A stretch of DNA of 64,000 nucleotides from Silurus meridionalis (GCF_014805685.1 NC_060892.1:5024990-5088989), one strand, 5' to 3'. Positions 23,665 through 36,458 are shown, counted from the stretch's first letter. Translations and numbers: made by a program. The notes: generated by a model not told the origin, from the sequence alone.

Positions 23665-25682
23665 CAATGCAGCATTTCTGGCACCAATATGCACTTCTAG
23701 ACTCCGGTTTTATTGTTGGAACTGTTGTCGCCACTTGTCCAATTGTTTTCCCTCTAGATTTTCCTGACTAATCATTTCAAGTGCTTTTAACTCCAGTGGG
23801 TGTAAACTTCTAATTAGTGTTTAACTATTAGTTTTTCTTTAGCCAGGTATTTCCCTGCCTTATATTTTTTGGTCCGTCAGATTCTCCACTTTATGATCAC
23901 TGCTGTTTGCTTTCCCTTATCTGTTATTACTGATTTATCTGTTTGGGCCCAGAGGTCTTAAAAGGTCATCTTTCTCTGCTTCCATGCTGCCCCCTATCTA
24001 TCTGTTTGATGAGCTGTTTTTGCAGCTTATTTGCTATGGACATGACTTGGATCTAGACAGCAAGATTTTGTATTTTGTCCATTGGAACATTTCCCTTCTT
24101 TCTGAAGTTTACTCTCTGGATAATGGATTTTGAATGAACCATGCTTTTTGGGAGTTACAGAGATTTCAGACCATGTTTGTGCCATTTAATGACCATCTGA
24201 TTGTGTTGGCTAGATATCTTTTGACTTGCAAGGCACACATGTTTATTATTATATCTGATTGTTCCCATTTAACTATCTCTCCAGGACATGCATTCTCTGT
24301 TCTTGGACGTTGCTTTTCAAGTTTCTGCCACATATGTTTCATGGGAGTGAGGAGTTTCCAGATCATTTTCAGCTGTCCAATTTGCTCCTACCCTTGCTGT
24401 AGCTCATTTCTATGTCTCCTGGGATGTGTCTTTTTTGTAATACCTGTTAAAAAGCTAGTTCTTTGCTGCTTCTACATGAGATTTAATAACATTTTGGAGA
24501 AAGTGGTGGTTAACTTTAATTTTGTAATTTCTTTCGATAAATGGTTTACAGATAGCTGCTATTTCCCTGCTTTTGTCAATAACTGGTGTTATTGAGTTTC
24601 TTTTTTTTCTGTTTTATGGATTTTAAGCCAGAAACATGTCCAATTTAATTTTGTGTATCCTATGTTTTATCCTTATGTTTTCATCCAAAACTGTCTGAGT
24701 ATAAGGTGCCTACAGTGCTTTCTTGTTACTAGGTGTTATGTTTTGTGTGTAATCACTGATAAATGATAGTGTTACGGAGTGTGTTAAAGAAGTAGAGTTA
24801 CTATTCCAACCCCAATGCTGATTTATTTTTTTAAATAGCAGCATGCCCTGATGTTTTTGTGCTTTTAGATTACAATCAATTCTAAATAAACAGTCGTTCC
24901 CTCACCAGCTTCTCTCTATTTGGCTCTGAGAGAGAATCTACAATGCGCAAGGTCCTCTTGTATCAGGAAAGTGCTAGTTCAGTAGTTCTGATTGGAAGCT
25001 GACACTCCATAGTGCTTGACCGTTGTCATTAACCCTCATTCAGGTATTTGGATTCAGGAAGTGGATAAAAGTGTAAGAAATTTCATTTCGAGTGCAAACC
25101 TGCAGTATGTACAGAGGAAATAATTTACACAAAACAAGAGCACATAAATGAGGAAAGCAAAAAATCCTGGACATGAGCACAGTAAATGACATTCGAGAGC
25201 CAATAAGGGAGGAGAGCTGTGGACTTAAGTGATAAGCTATTTATTGTGAATATGACTCAAGTACGCAAATATGACATAGTCCCATGAGGTGCAGTGGATG
25301 ATGGGAAATATAGATCATGACTTTATTCATGACAATAGTTGATAAGGACATCTACCAAGGACATCCGTCTGACATGCAAAATGCTGACATTGGAGATGAA
25401 ATCAAAGCATTTTGTCAGGAAACCAGATAATATATACATGTGATTTGTAACTGAACTTTAAGCTGCTCAAAAACAGCTTACTAATAAACTTTCCTACTAA
25501 TAAACATTCTTACACTCAGGTCCCAAACTCTCTATTTACATATCATACAATTATTTATATTCAAATACACATTTTATTAAAACTGGCATGCAGCTACTGT
25601 ATTTGTACCTACGAAACTTATATATCATTCTAAATAATGTTATAGGTTATTACATTAAGGAAATTAATCATGTCATTGTGTT

Positions 25683-25867
25683 GGGAGGTGGTAACTGGTT
25701 AAGGTATTGGATCCGAAGGTCATAAGGTCAAATCCCAGTCACACCCAGCTGCCACTCCTGGGCCCCTTAGTAAGGCCCTTAACCCCATAGCTGCTCAATT
25801 TTATGAATGAGATAAATGTAAGTCACTCTGGAAAAGGGCATCTGCCAAATGCCATAAATGTAAATAT
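25683..25867 (+). repeat. tRNA-derived SINE
   Basis: Same subfamily as the copy at 23479: GGTTAAGGTATTGGATC, B box AAGGTCAAATCCC, and a tail GTCACTCTGGAAAAGGGC with ATGCCATAAATGTAAAT. Confidence 0.87.
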
Positions 25868-26904
25868 TGCTTTCAGGCAAAACCAAAGAATTTTGGCTTT
25901 GAAAAATGTCTGAAAATGAACAAGACACACACTTAATACAACGCTCCCCTTTCTTAGAAATCATACTAAGTATGATTCCATATTTAGTATCATCACTAAG
26001 TATTACTTCATTAGTAATTATGTCTTTTTCATGAACAAACCATGTTTTATCTTCTGTGGTTTGGTTGGGCCTTTAATCATTGCTGAGCTTTGAAGTTGTT
26101 TAAAGTTGACTTTTTGTTCTACGGAACTGTTTGCCGCATTGTGCCGACTGCCTTGTCGTACACTCAGTGATCCAGTCACACATCAACAAACTCTCATCCT
26201 GTCTCCTAGATCATGTTCTTGACGTGTCTGAGAGCTGCTCATACCTCCAAGAACGCAGACTTAAAAAAAAAAAAAAGAAAAAAAGCAGGTATTTTGGATG
26301 CGAATTATGTAAAGGTCTTATTCACACATTGCACCAATATGTGCTGAATACTGTTAAGAAACAGGTGTGTTACTGCTCATTCCCGAGGGTGAATGTTTTT
26401 TCTGACTGCACAAGAATTTATGCCCTGCAAGGACAAGTCTACACCAAAAGGCCATTATTTTTCTCTCTCCTACAATGAGTGGAGAATATGATGTAACTGC
26501 AATTCAAGTTATTTATGAGGCCTCCTACCGAAAAGCCAAATTAAGAGACCTATGGCTCCTCTTTTATAGATTTATCAAAAACGCCTGATAGTTGAGAATA
26601 ATTATTCTTGTGACTCATTCACATTGTGTCCTCTTGATCTCTATAGGAGTTGTGGGTTCACACATTCTCTCCTATGTGATTTGTAACTGGTGATCTCTTG
26701 CACAGCCATGGCTTTGTGGTGCATGTGAATGTATGCTGGCCATCGCTTGCTGTGGGAAGAATGCAGAATAATTTGACAGTCATTCCCAAGGCCACTCTGC
26801 ACAAATCTCCCACACATTTCATCTTTTAGTGTCTCAGTGCTAAGGCAATTACATTTCTTACTTTCTTTATGACTGCACAAGCTTGTGTGTCTGTGTGTGA
26901 ATAA

Positions 26905-27530
26905 AACTCAAAAATACCTGACTTTTCCAGCCATATGTGGTTCTTCTCCAAACTGTTAATGGAAAGTTAGACACACACAATTGTAAAGCGTGTCTTGGGA
27001 ATGTAAGCATTACATTTTCCCTTCTTTTAAGCTATAAGACTCAATCCTGTTGCAGCATGACGCATGTTGCAGCTCCATGAAGATATGGGTTGGAGTGGAA
27101 GATCTCCTGCTATAGAGATTAGACCTCAACCCGATTGACTACCTTTGGAATGAATTTGAATGATACCATAGGCCTCTTTACCTTACATCAGTATCTGATT
27201 TTACTAAAACACTTGTTGCAGAAAGATCACAAATCACCACAACCAGACTCCAAAATGTAGTGGAACATCTTTCCAAAGACCAGAGTAATTTTTATAACAG
27301 CAAATGAGGACTAAATGTGAAATGGGAGGTTTAGAAAGTTTTTATTTACATTTATGGCATTCTGCATTTACATTGATCTCATTCATACTTTAAATAATTC
27401 AACTGAGCAGTTAGGGGGTAAAGGACCTTGCTCAGGGAGTGGCAGCTTGGTGTGGCTGGGATTTGAACTGACATCCTCCCAAATACCAATCTTATAGTCA
27501 GTTGTCCACTAAGATTTTGTCCATACAGTT
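26905..27530 (+). mobile_element. Family A Tc1 derivative carrying a SINE insert
   Basis: Begins near CCTGACTTTTCCAGCC, includes CTCCATGAAGATATGG, CTCAACCCGATTGACTACC and AAAATGTAGTGGAACATC. A minus-strand SINE interrupts it at 27341-27483. It ends with CAGTTGTCCACTAAG and TTTTGTCCATACAGTTTA, right beside the pogo-type MITE at 27533. Confidence 0.8.
27341..27483 (-). repeat. 5'-truncated SINE nested in a transposon
   Basis: On the minus strand it keeps the B-box side (AGTTCAAATCCCAGCCACA), CAAGCTGCCACTCC and the tail region ending AATGCCATAAATGTAAAT. The A-box side is missing, as expected for incomplete reverse transcription. Confidence 0.8.
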
Positions 27531-27532
27531 TA

Positions 27533-28391
27533 CAGTGGAACCTCGGGTTACGAATTTAATTTGTTCCGGTACTTTATTCGTAACCTGAAAAGTTCGTATC
27601 CCGATACAAATTTCCCCATAATAATGAACAGAAACTTTGGTAATTCGTTCTGGACAACCAAAAATATTACTTAAATAAAAATAAAGCCAATATTCACTAA
27701 TATTATTTACTTTTAACATGTTATATTAAAATCATACCACATAAAAACATACAAAAGAGGAAAAGATCTTTACCGGTACTTTCCTTTGAGAAGACTCGCT
27801 GCAGGAGACGACGTCAGAGAAGGGGAGGAGGGAGAGTTATTGTTTGAAGGAGAATCTTATTATATTATATTATTATATATTATTATATATTATATTATAG
27901 AATATTAAAGACAGTGTTATTAACACGAACGCTGAGACAATTGTTGCATTAGAGGGAAAATGAGAGCTGTTTCTTTAAGGCTACTATCAGTTGGTATTGA
28001 AGTCCAGAGTGAAATTCATTATGGGTATTGTACTGGAAAAGACTGTAACCCTGCTAATCTATCTTCATAAAAACAAGTAAAGTGGTTATGCATCGGCTAA
28101 TGTTGTCCATCTCATCATTCCACGAGCATCAACTAACGAGTTGTTACGCTGCTGCCGGGAAAAGTTCAAGCGGATAAGTAACACGATGCTCTCGCTAGGG
28201 ACACAGGACGCTAACTGATGTGACGAGCTGCGTGGATAGAGCAAAAACAACCAACTTGCCTGCGATTTTTTGGTGAGCGACGTTCGTATCCCGATATATT
28301 GTTCGTAACCAGGGGCAAAAATTTTGATGAACTGCGATTCGTAACCTGAATTATACGTATGCCGGGGCGTTCGTAACCCGAGGTTCCACTG
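27533..28391. mobile_element. Complete pogo/Tigger-type MITE
   Basis: The 859-bp element starts and ends with a perfect inverted repeat of about 22 bp (CAGTGGAACCTCGGGTTACG...), flanked by TA duplications (27531-27532, 28392-28393). Secondary inverted motifs GTTCGTATCCCGATA lie at 27591 and near 28283. The interior has no transposase frame and includes an ATTATAT-rich block (27857-27900). Known pogo/Tigger elements have CAGT...ACTG ends and TA targets, so this is a non-autonomous member. Confidence 0.9.
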
Positions 28392-28482
28392 TATATTGAT
28401 TATCACTTATAATGTGTTTTATTTAAATATTGTTGTATCCTGGTTCTGTTTCTGATTCTGTTAAAGAAAATAATGCGTTCTT

Positions 28483-28485
<3 letters not shown>

Positions 28486-28527
<42 letters not shown>
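28486..28527. repeat. (CA)n microsatellite
   Basis: About 21 uninterrupted AC units. Confidence 0.97.
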
Positions 28528-28529
<2 letters not shown>

Positions 28530-29268
28530 GCTAAGAACAGTATTGCTTTCCTCCTTTGAGTTTATGTTGTAGAGGCTTCGTCAGGATGGAGTACACACAG
28601 TGGTGGTGTGGTATTATTGGAGGTTTAAGTGTAAAGCCTGCATTTTTAGACACAGTGAGTGATATGTCTGGCCTGCTGTTTGGCCTTCTCTAAATGAGCC
28701 TCCACGCTGATCTCCTCAGACCACTGGAGTTGTGGCAAAACCCAATTGATGAGGTTAGGCTTTCCAAATAGGCCCGTTGTCAAGGAGACAGGGTTTCGCA
28801 ACAAAAACCTTTTCACATCCAGCATGCTGTCATATCGATCTGCGAGTGTGTGAAAAGGTGTCCAGAAAGTGAGTAGCTACTTCAACACAAACAACACTCA
28901 AGTCTGCTTTTTGGAGCACCACATTCCTTACATTCAGGGAGATGTGAAGACATCTGAGGAATCCTTTTTATTCGGTGTAAAATCCAACTGCATTTTATGC
29001 ATTTGCTAAATAACTAAGTAAAGTGTTAGAACACATTATTACAGGTCACAGTCGTTTAAGAAACGACAGTACTGCTGAATTCTTGAATATGTTTTGACAG
29101 AAAGTTTTTTTTATTTTTATTAAAAGCAGCAGCTCTGACAAAGTTATCAGATATTATTTCAAGTTCTAATATGTTATAGTTTCCATAGCAACCTTTAATG
29201 AATGGGACTATAGCAGATGTTCACATCTAAGTCTAATAACAACTGATTTATCAGTCCTGGTTTCTTTT

Positions 29269-29931
29269 AGTGGTAAATGAAGTACACAGATCATGTACTT
29301 AAGTTAAAATAGAGATACAGTAGGTAAAATATTACTTTAGTCAAAGTAAAAGTAAAAGTGTTCCCTTTTAACTTTCACTTGAGTAAAAGTATTTGCCTTC
29401 AAAAGTACATGGCTATAATGTTCCTATTTTCATTTATAGTTTATGTGAAAAGCCCCTAATGTTACTTTTAGCACACCAATCTATTAATAGAATGATATTG
29501 ATTAGTCAAACACTGATTTGATCAATAGCCCCAAGTTATGTTTTTAACTATTAAAAAAATCAGGCAAATGAGGCCATGGGTGTTGTGGCAATGTAGAGTC
29601 AGGAGTTCCTTTCATCATTTAGTGCTCTCAAAATGTAAGTACTGTAGATACCACCAAGCTGCAGTTAAAACAAGTTCAAAACAGTGCGCACACTCTACCC
29701 TGATTGGTGGATTGCTGTGTGCTTGACCAGTTAAGTTTTTATCCACTCGTAAACAAAAAAGAACGACTAATTATGCAAAATGTAGGTGAGTATAAAGTAA
29801 TATTTTTTACATGGAAATGTAGAGAAGTTAAAGTAAAAGTCTCCCCAAATGGAAATACTTCAGTAAAGTACAGATACACGAAAAAGCTACTTAAGTACAA
29901 TAATGAATTACATTTACTTTACTTTAAATTA
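29269..29931. mobile_element. Non-autonomous hAT-like element
   Basis: The left side reads GTACTTAAGTTAAAATAGAG and TTCACTTGAGTAAAAGTA. The right side reads AAAGTACAGATACACGAAAA and CTACTTAAGTACAATAATG. These are inverted, AGTA/TACT-rich subterminal regions of a well-known fish hAT-type repeat (CAGTGGTGGA-like ends). The outermost bases are degraded and no clear 8-bp duplication remains. Confidence 0.6.
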
Positions 29932-29934
29932 TTT

Positions 29935-30015
29935 TTTTTTTATAAAAGGCTGCTTTGTGACAAAGTCCAATGTTAAAAACATTTAACAGATAAAATAAAG
30001 TGAATTGAATTGAAA
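29935..30015 (+). repeat. LINE/SINE 3' tail fragment
   Basis: Contains GGCTGCTTTGTGACAAAGTC and AATAAAGTGAATTGAATTGA, the 3' end of a dispersed fish retroelement. Longer copies lie at 51085-51332 and 62785-62985. Confidence 0.65.
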
Positions 30016-30521
30016 ATTAATTTAAGGATTCTCTCGGCTCAGCACTTCAGGGCAGAGGAGATTGCACTTTACGATTTCTTGGTAGCAAAACAACTTTAGC
30101 AGTGAGAAAAAGAGAGGCTGGTAGGGGAATGAAAAAATGTTTATCACTGTTATGAGAGCAACTACAGTATCTCACAAAGGTGAGTACACTCCTCACATGT
30201 CAGCTACCATTTTACTATGTAAATGAAACTTGGATATATTTTAGTCATTGTGCAACTTGCAGAGCAGTTCATATATACTGTCCTCTAAAAATATCTGAAC
30301 ATACATCCATTATTGTCTAAAAAGCTAGCAAAACAAGTGAGTACACCCTAAGTAATTACAGCTGTGCATTGCTTAAGCATGCAAAGCCACATGTCCTATT
30401 CATCATGTTCATGTTTTTGTCTGCTTGACAGGACTGTACAAATTTGAGTATCTTGTATTAGAGCAGTTCAAATTTGGTGCTTTGAGTAAAATTCTCTCAT
30501 ACTGATCACTGGATGTTCAAC

Positions 30522-31190
30522 ATGGCACCTCATAGCCAAGAACTCTGAGGATTTGAGAATTATAATGGTTGCTCTCCACAAAGATGGTCAAGGCTATAAG
30601 AAGATTGGTAACGCCCTGAAACTGAGTTTCAGAACAGTGGCCAGGGTCATACAGAGGTTTTTCAAGACGGGTTCCGCTTAGAACGATCGACCAAAGAAGT
30701 TGAGTCCTCATGCTGTTTCTCCGGTGCAGAAGGTGGCTTTAAAAAACAGACGCATGAGTGCTAGCACCATTGTTTTAGAGGTTGCAGAAGTGGATAAGCC
30801 TCTTGTCAGTGCTCAGACCTTATGCCGCACTCTGCAACAAGTCGGTTTGCAAGGCCATCATCCCAAAAACAAGCCTTTTCTGAAGCTGGCTCACAAGAAA
30901 ACCTGCAAACAGTTTGCTGAAGACAACCTGTTCAAGAGCATTAATTACTGTTACCATGTCCTGTGGTCTGATGAGATATACTTGATTGGCTCAGATGGTG
31001 TCCAGCATGTGTGGCTATGCCCTGGTGAAACTGCCTAAAGTCAAGCATGGTGTTGGTAGCATCATTGCTCGGTGCTGCATGAGTGCTGCTGGTACTGGGA
31101 AGCTGTGGTTCATTGAGGGAAACATGGGTTCCAATATGTACTGTGATATTCCGAAGCAGTACATGATGCCCTCCTTTCAGATCCTGGGCC
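30522..31190 (+). pseudogene. Tc1-like transposase relic
   Basis: Tc1 transposases catalyse cut-and-paste transposition at TA sites. The ATG at 30522 gives MAPHSQEL then a stop. A neighbouring frame continues LSEDLRIIMVALHKDGQGYK, KLSFRTVARVI (helix-turn-helix) up to an in-frame stop near 30680. Then SPVQKVALKNRRMSAS follows, and HVLWSDEIY holds the first catalytic Asp. A frameshift near 31040 leads to AGTGKLWFIEGNMGSNMY. The second catalytic Asp and the Glu would lie past the family switch at about 31190. Multiple stops and shifts rule out an active enzyme. Confidence 0.85.
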
Positions 31191-31194
31191 GAAT

Positions 31195-31578
31195 GCCTGT
31201 TCCGACATTACAATGCCCCTGTGCAAAAACCTGCTCCATGCAGATATAGTTAGAGTTGGGTTGGAGGGGTTGGAGTGCAAGAACTTGAGTGGCCTGCTAT
31301 AGAGCTCTGACCTTAACCATATTGACCTCAACCTTTGGGATGAATTGAAACACTGACTGCACCCCAAGTATTTTCACTCTACACCAGTACTTGACTTTAC
31401 CAACACCCTTGTGAGCACAAATCTACACAATCACACTCCAAAATCTAGTGGAAACTAGTACAGTCTTCCAAGAAGAGTGGAGGTTATTACAACAGCAAAT
31501 GAGGGCTAAATTTAAAAGGGGGGATTTTAAAAAGCAGATACGAATCTTATGGTCAGGTATCCACAAACCTTTCTTTAT
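31195..31578 (+). mobile_element. Family A 3' half (right part of the chimera)
   Basis: Carries ACAATGCCCCTGTGCAAAAA, GCTCTGACCTTAACC, CAACCTTTGGGATGAATTG, AAAATCTAGTGGAAACTAG and GTGGAGGTTATTACAACAG, with the terminal ATATAGTGTAT. These are degraded DNAP, DLNP and LWDE regions of a Tc1 transposase in the family A version. Confidence 0.82.
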
Positions 31579-32340
31579 ATAGTGTATATCAGTCTAAATA
31601 GGGTTAAAAAGACAAGATGAATATTTAAACTACACCGAGAGCCATTTAGGCCAAATGAAAACACTGAGCCTAGCAATGAAACTTCCAAAATGTCAAAAAA
31701 TCCCAACAAAATAAATCCCAAAAGATCAGCCAAAGAGCTGCAGGGCTATGTAGCCTTAGCTAGGGTCACTAATCAAGACTTTGCATTTGAAACAGTCTGT
31801 CCAAAAACAGCATTCATGGGAGAATAGCAATGAAGGAAATGATGATGAACCCAAGAGAAACATCAATATTTTTGTAAGATTTGGGAAATGAAAGCACCCA
31901 GTGTTCCCCAGGCATTTTTGGCATCTAGTAGCAAAATCTTAAAATAAGAACTCATATCATGGTGATGGCAGAGTAACAGTGTGGAGATATTTTGCTGCCT
32001 CAGGACCTGGATAATTGCCATTATTAGAGTTTTCTTAACTAGCAAATAATTACAGAATTTTCAGGAGTCTGTTTATAAACTGGAGAGGAAATCGAATTAG
32101 GTAATGAAGCAATATAATCAATTTCAAGTCATGTCAAGTGACTCTTGGACATAGTGATTAGGGTGCTCCATAAAGCAACAAAAATTAACACAAGATAACA
32201 CAAAACTAACTAGAACACACACCTACATTGGACATTCCATAAAGTGTATGTGTGCAAACAACATAGGTAAATAAAATATCAATTTATTAAAACTATACAT
32301 AATAGAATATACATATAATTAATACATCATTGGTGATTAG

Positions 32341-32343
<3 letters not shown>

Positions 32344-32371
<28 letters not shown>
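32344..32371. repeat. (GT)n microsatellite
   Basis: About 14 GT units. Confidence 0.95.
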
Positions 32372-33130
32372 ATTCCAGTTTTTTACTGAGGAGTCTGATG
32401 GCTTGCAGAAAAAATATATATATATATTTTAAAAAGTTTTTGAAAGGTCCAATGTCATTGTATTAACCCAGCAGGCTACTGAAATAAGTTGGTAATTCCT
32501 TAATGCCTACCACAATGTCTGAATAAGATGCAAATGCAGGTTACAGTTTCTTCTTATTAATATAAATGAGTAATTTTACAATGTAGAATGCTCTTTGTAG
32601 TTGTTGCCATCATAAGTGATGCATTTAGCATTATCACAATAAAAGTTTCAGTCTAGAATCAACAATTTTTTGCTCCGTAAATACAATTATAAAACACATT
32701 TTTAAATGGGACCGCTTACTTTCACATTTGCATTGCAGTGGATTGCAGTGAATTCTACACATCAAGTGTTTCTCACCGCCACTCTACCCAAATATTACTT
32801 TTCAGTATTTTGGAGAACTGAACTTCTACTACAGAGTTGAAGTGGCCATGTAATTAAATGATAAATAAGTCAGTACAAAGCAGAACCTCCATGCTATTTC
32901 AGAGAAATGCCATCTCTAGAAGACACACCAGCCTGACACGGTAACTAATTCATTACATGTCAATTAATTAACGAAAGCTCTGGGGACGACAGCTACAATG
33001 AAGGTTGTTTGGGAGAAAAAATTAGACACGTGTTTCTGTTAATGAAATACAGGTAGTGAACAGTGGCCTGATGAGTGTCTGTTGTTCTTCCTGCACAATG
33101 CTGTATATATATGTATATAATATATATATA

Positions 33131-34339
33131 TGTTTAAAAAACAGGCTGTTTTTTATAGGCTCACATTCTTTGTCTGAAGTTGATAAAGCACAATTCCTTT
33201 TCCGTAGCATCCAAAAGAATGTTTTCTCAGATAAAACTCAGTGGACAGCATGGGATAGTGTATGTTTGTTGGATTTTAGAACAATCTTTATTGCCCACCC
33301 AGTGAATCGATTTACTCTTGGCTTATGTTCTAATGCAAATGAATATTTCGTGCTAAAAAACAAAACAAAAATGGTATTCCAATACAAACCTGTAAATCCT
33401 ATTTCTTTTCTACAAAATAATTGGTCTTTACTTCTCAGCCAATATAATAATAAAAAATTCTAAGACAGATTTTTCTTCAGTAGGACTGGTCTGATAATTT
33501 CTTTTACTAAATGCTGGTGATGATAATAGTCTGAATCGAGAGCACAGAATACCAACTTAGACATCTGCTGAACCCAATTCTGAATATGAGGAACTTTCCT
33601 TCTATAAATATTAATGAAGCATTTACCCTCTATCAGAAAATGAAGAAATTAGCAAATTCTTTTTTTTGCTTGAGCAATCCCATATGAAAGGAAGAGAAAA
33701 AGGATTAAATTTAGCCAATGTATTGTTCTATTGCTCATACACATGCCCTGTGTTTATGCAGTATTCATCATCTTGCCAGTGCTGCATATGTTAAAAATTT
33801 TCCTTCTATAAAATTGGGATTTACGCCTGAGCAAGTCCATGTGCTATTCTGCGTGCCATACACCGTTTGTTGTTGTTTTGGCTGGTATTATAAGCTATGA
33901 GCTGTGACTCCTGGCCTGGAAGCCATTGTCAGAGCGTTTATTTGGGTTGCGTGGGTGGGTTTGCTTTATTTACTTGCTTCAAAGTGTTTTGCTTGGTTGA
34001 TTTTTTCCTTTAGAGCAGTTTCTGTCAGGTGGCTGAGAAGTAAAGACCAATTATTTTGTAGAAAAGAAATAGGATTTACAGGTTCGTATTGGAATACCAT
34101 TTTTGTTTTGTTTTTAGCACGAAATATTCATTTGCATTAGAACATAAGCCAAGAGTAAATCGATTCACTGGGTGGGCAATAAAGATTGTTCTAAAATCCA
34201 ACAAACATACACTATCCCATGCTGTCCACTGAGTTTTATCTGAGAAAACATTATTTTGGATGCTACGGAAAAGAAATTGTGCTTTATCAACTTCAGCCAA
34301 AGAATGTGAGCCTATAAAGAACAGCCTGTTTTTTAAACA
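33131..34339. repeat. Long inverted repeat, 310-bp arms
   Basis: The left arm 33131-33440 and the right arm 34031-34339 are reverse complements with only a few mismatches and one or two indels. The outer edge is TGTTTAAAAAACAGGCTG and the inner edge CTTTACTTCTCAGCC. They flank a 590-bp spacer. No flanking duplication, transposase or known family is seen. The similar frames in the two arms (33056-33463 plus, 34076-34300 minus) are one sequence read twice and show no known domain. It lies about 0.7 kb upstream of the gpc5 exon at 35071. Confidence 0.92.
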
Positions 34340-34783
34340 AACTAAAGACAGAGGAAGGAATTAAATTTTATTAACTTTTTAGTATGCTTTGAAGAAGGGA
34401 GTGGGTTTTTCTGTTGAAAGGATAAATCAGTCAGAAAATGTCAAGAATGCCTCATGAGATTTCTTCTAGATTTGCTCCCACTAAACCGTTTTGCTGTGTA
34501 TAGCTAAAATTAATGAACAAAAAAATCATCTGAGTTTGCATAGGTTGTGCTGATAATAGTTTGCATTTTGACAATGTTTGTTTCCTTGTTTTTTGGCAAA
34601 TGTCCTGCAATCTTTTTACTAATTGTGTCATGTTGCAATACATTTTAATAACATACATTTTTGTTTTAAATGTGGCTGTGCCAATAGTGAAGGATGGACA
34701 GTATAAGGCCTCAGAGATACTTGATTATACCAAAGTTCACAGACATCGGGACTCATTTATTAAAACTCTTTATAGATAATAAA

Positions 34784-34909
<126 letters not shown>

Positions 34910-35070
34910 TATTTATTTTATTTATTTATATTCTATTTCTGTTTCTCTTACATGTTAAACAGTCGTAAAAAAAAGCATTTCACTACATGTCATTCTCTGT
35001 ATGATTGTGTATGTTGATTTGATAGTGTACAGGATAAAATTCTGACCTTGATGTCTGTGGTGTATTACAG

Positions 35071-35209
35071 GATATGTGGATTGAAACAGGACTAGACGAT
35101 GGGCAGCATGGGCTCTTGCACGTGGACAGCGGCAGTGGAACCGAAACCAGCGGCGAATGCGATGATGAAGATGGGTGTGAAGCTTCAGCGGAGGATGAGG
35201 AGGAAATAG
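35071..35209 (+). CDS. gpc5: Glypican-5-like exon with heparan sulfate sites
   Basis: This exon encodes the stalk of the glypican core, where heparan sulfate chains attach near the membrane. The acceptor is TGTATTACAG before 35071. The exon is 46 codons plus one base, and the donor is ATAG|GTGCAT, so it accepts the phase-0 exon at 18414 and leaves phase 1. Residues 18-23 are VDSGSG, followed by a second SG and then CDDEDGC and an acidic EDEEE run. Ser-Gly pairs next to acidic residues are the known glycosaminoglycan attachment signal, and human GPC5 has a closely similar CDDEDGC with nearby SGSG. The polypyrimidine tract is weak, and the exon follows an AT microsatellite by 165 bp. Identity as a GPC3/5-class stalk exon is firm; assignment to gpc5 is likely. 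Confidence 0.88.
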
Positions 35210-36427
35210 GTGCATTTTTTATTTAATCTTGATGGTTAAAACATTTTTTGTGTATTTACTCATAAACAAGATATATTCGTTAAGGTTAGAATTTGAGGTG
35301 GGGTTTGCATTAAGAGCAAATTCATTAGATTTCATACAGAGTTTTCCATCAGGTGGTCAAATTTAGATTTATAGACTGTAAAATGACAGATATGCATGTA
35401 TAAGGGATGCGGGTTTGTTTAATAAGGATCAAGTCCTAATAAGTTACCTGAAAATCTTTTGTACACTGCTGTCAATAGACAATCAATGAGTTATTTAAAA
35501 AAAAAAACATGGTTGGTATTGATCTTCTGAAGGTCAGGTTAAGCAATTGGTCCTGTGCCTTTTCTTGACCTTTTCAGGTTTAACCCCTAACCTTAACAAT
35601 ACTACACATGAATAATTAACCAGGCTTTAAGCTTGGAGCTGCACTGTTCCCTTCAATATATTTATTTTCCTGAGGTAAAAATTGTAAATAAATTAGCCTT
35701 GATGATGCATTTCATACCTGTGCATCAGAAATCATTTACAAATTTTGTTACTGATCTGACTGGAAAACATATTGTTTGAGATTGTCTGAGAGGGACTAAG
35801 TAACTAGCTAATAATAACAGATGCAAAAACTTTGGGATTATGAGTTAAGTGGGTCCATATGAGGAGTAAACATATGATCAGTTTGATCAATCAGGTTGAT
35901 TGTTTTATGCTAATATTTAAACTGTAAACAGAACAACTATATTATTAGTCCTAGATAGCATCATCTAACTAACTTGTCTACCTTAGGTGTAGCCTTGGGG
36001 AAAAGGAGAAGTAGAAGGCCGCTTCTGAGAGGATTATATATTAAATGAGCACTGACTGTTTAAGAAAAGCTGTATTATGGGATTTTAAGGACTTCACAAA
36101 ACTGCAACAATTAAAACAACAATTACAATTTAAGACCAGAAACATATTTCCATGGTGCTGTGCATACCTTCTTAGAATTAAATCTGAAAGCTGTTAGTTT
36201 CCACTTTTAAGCCAATGCAGTCTGTCTGAGCATTTGCAGGATTTTCTCCCCTTCCAGCTCCCAAACTCACACCAATCGAGGCCAAAGAGGCTGTGGATGG
36301 AGACAGTTAAATTTCAGAGCCAGCTGGCGATCCTGAGTCACTCTCCAATTTCAGTAATCACTATGACTGACGTAGCACATTTTTATTCTACATCAGCAAT
36401 TGCTTTTGAATCTATTTATACCCAAAC

Positions 36428-36429
<2 letters not shown>

Positions 36430-36458
<29 letters not shown>

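Larger units (their letters stand above)
30165..31578 (+). mobile_element. Chimeric Tc1-like element
   Basis: The left end is CAGTATCTCACAAAGGTGAG after a TA at 30163-30164, the terminus of one Tc1 family. The right end (GTATCCACAAACCTTTC, ATATAGTGTAT) belongs to family A. A normal Tc1 element has matching inverted ends, so this looks like two elements joined near 31190. The transposase relic of the left part is listed separately. Confidence 0.7.

Noticed and set aside
24134..24595. 153-codon plus-strand open frame
   Set aside because: Rich in Phe, Cys and Ser with no domain, no splice context and T-rich composition. A frame of this length can arise by chance in 64 kb.
33056..34300. Two similar proteins encoded on opposite strands
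   Set aside because: They are the two arms of one inverted repeat read in the same sense. There is no domain and no evidence of coding.
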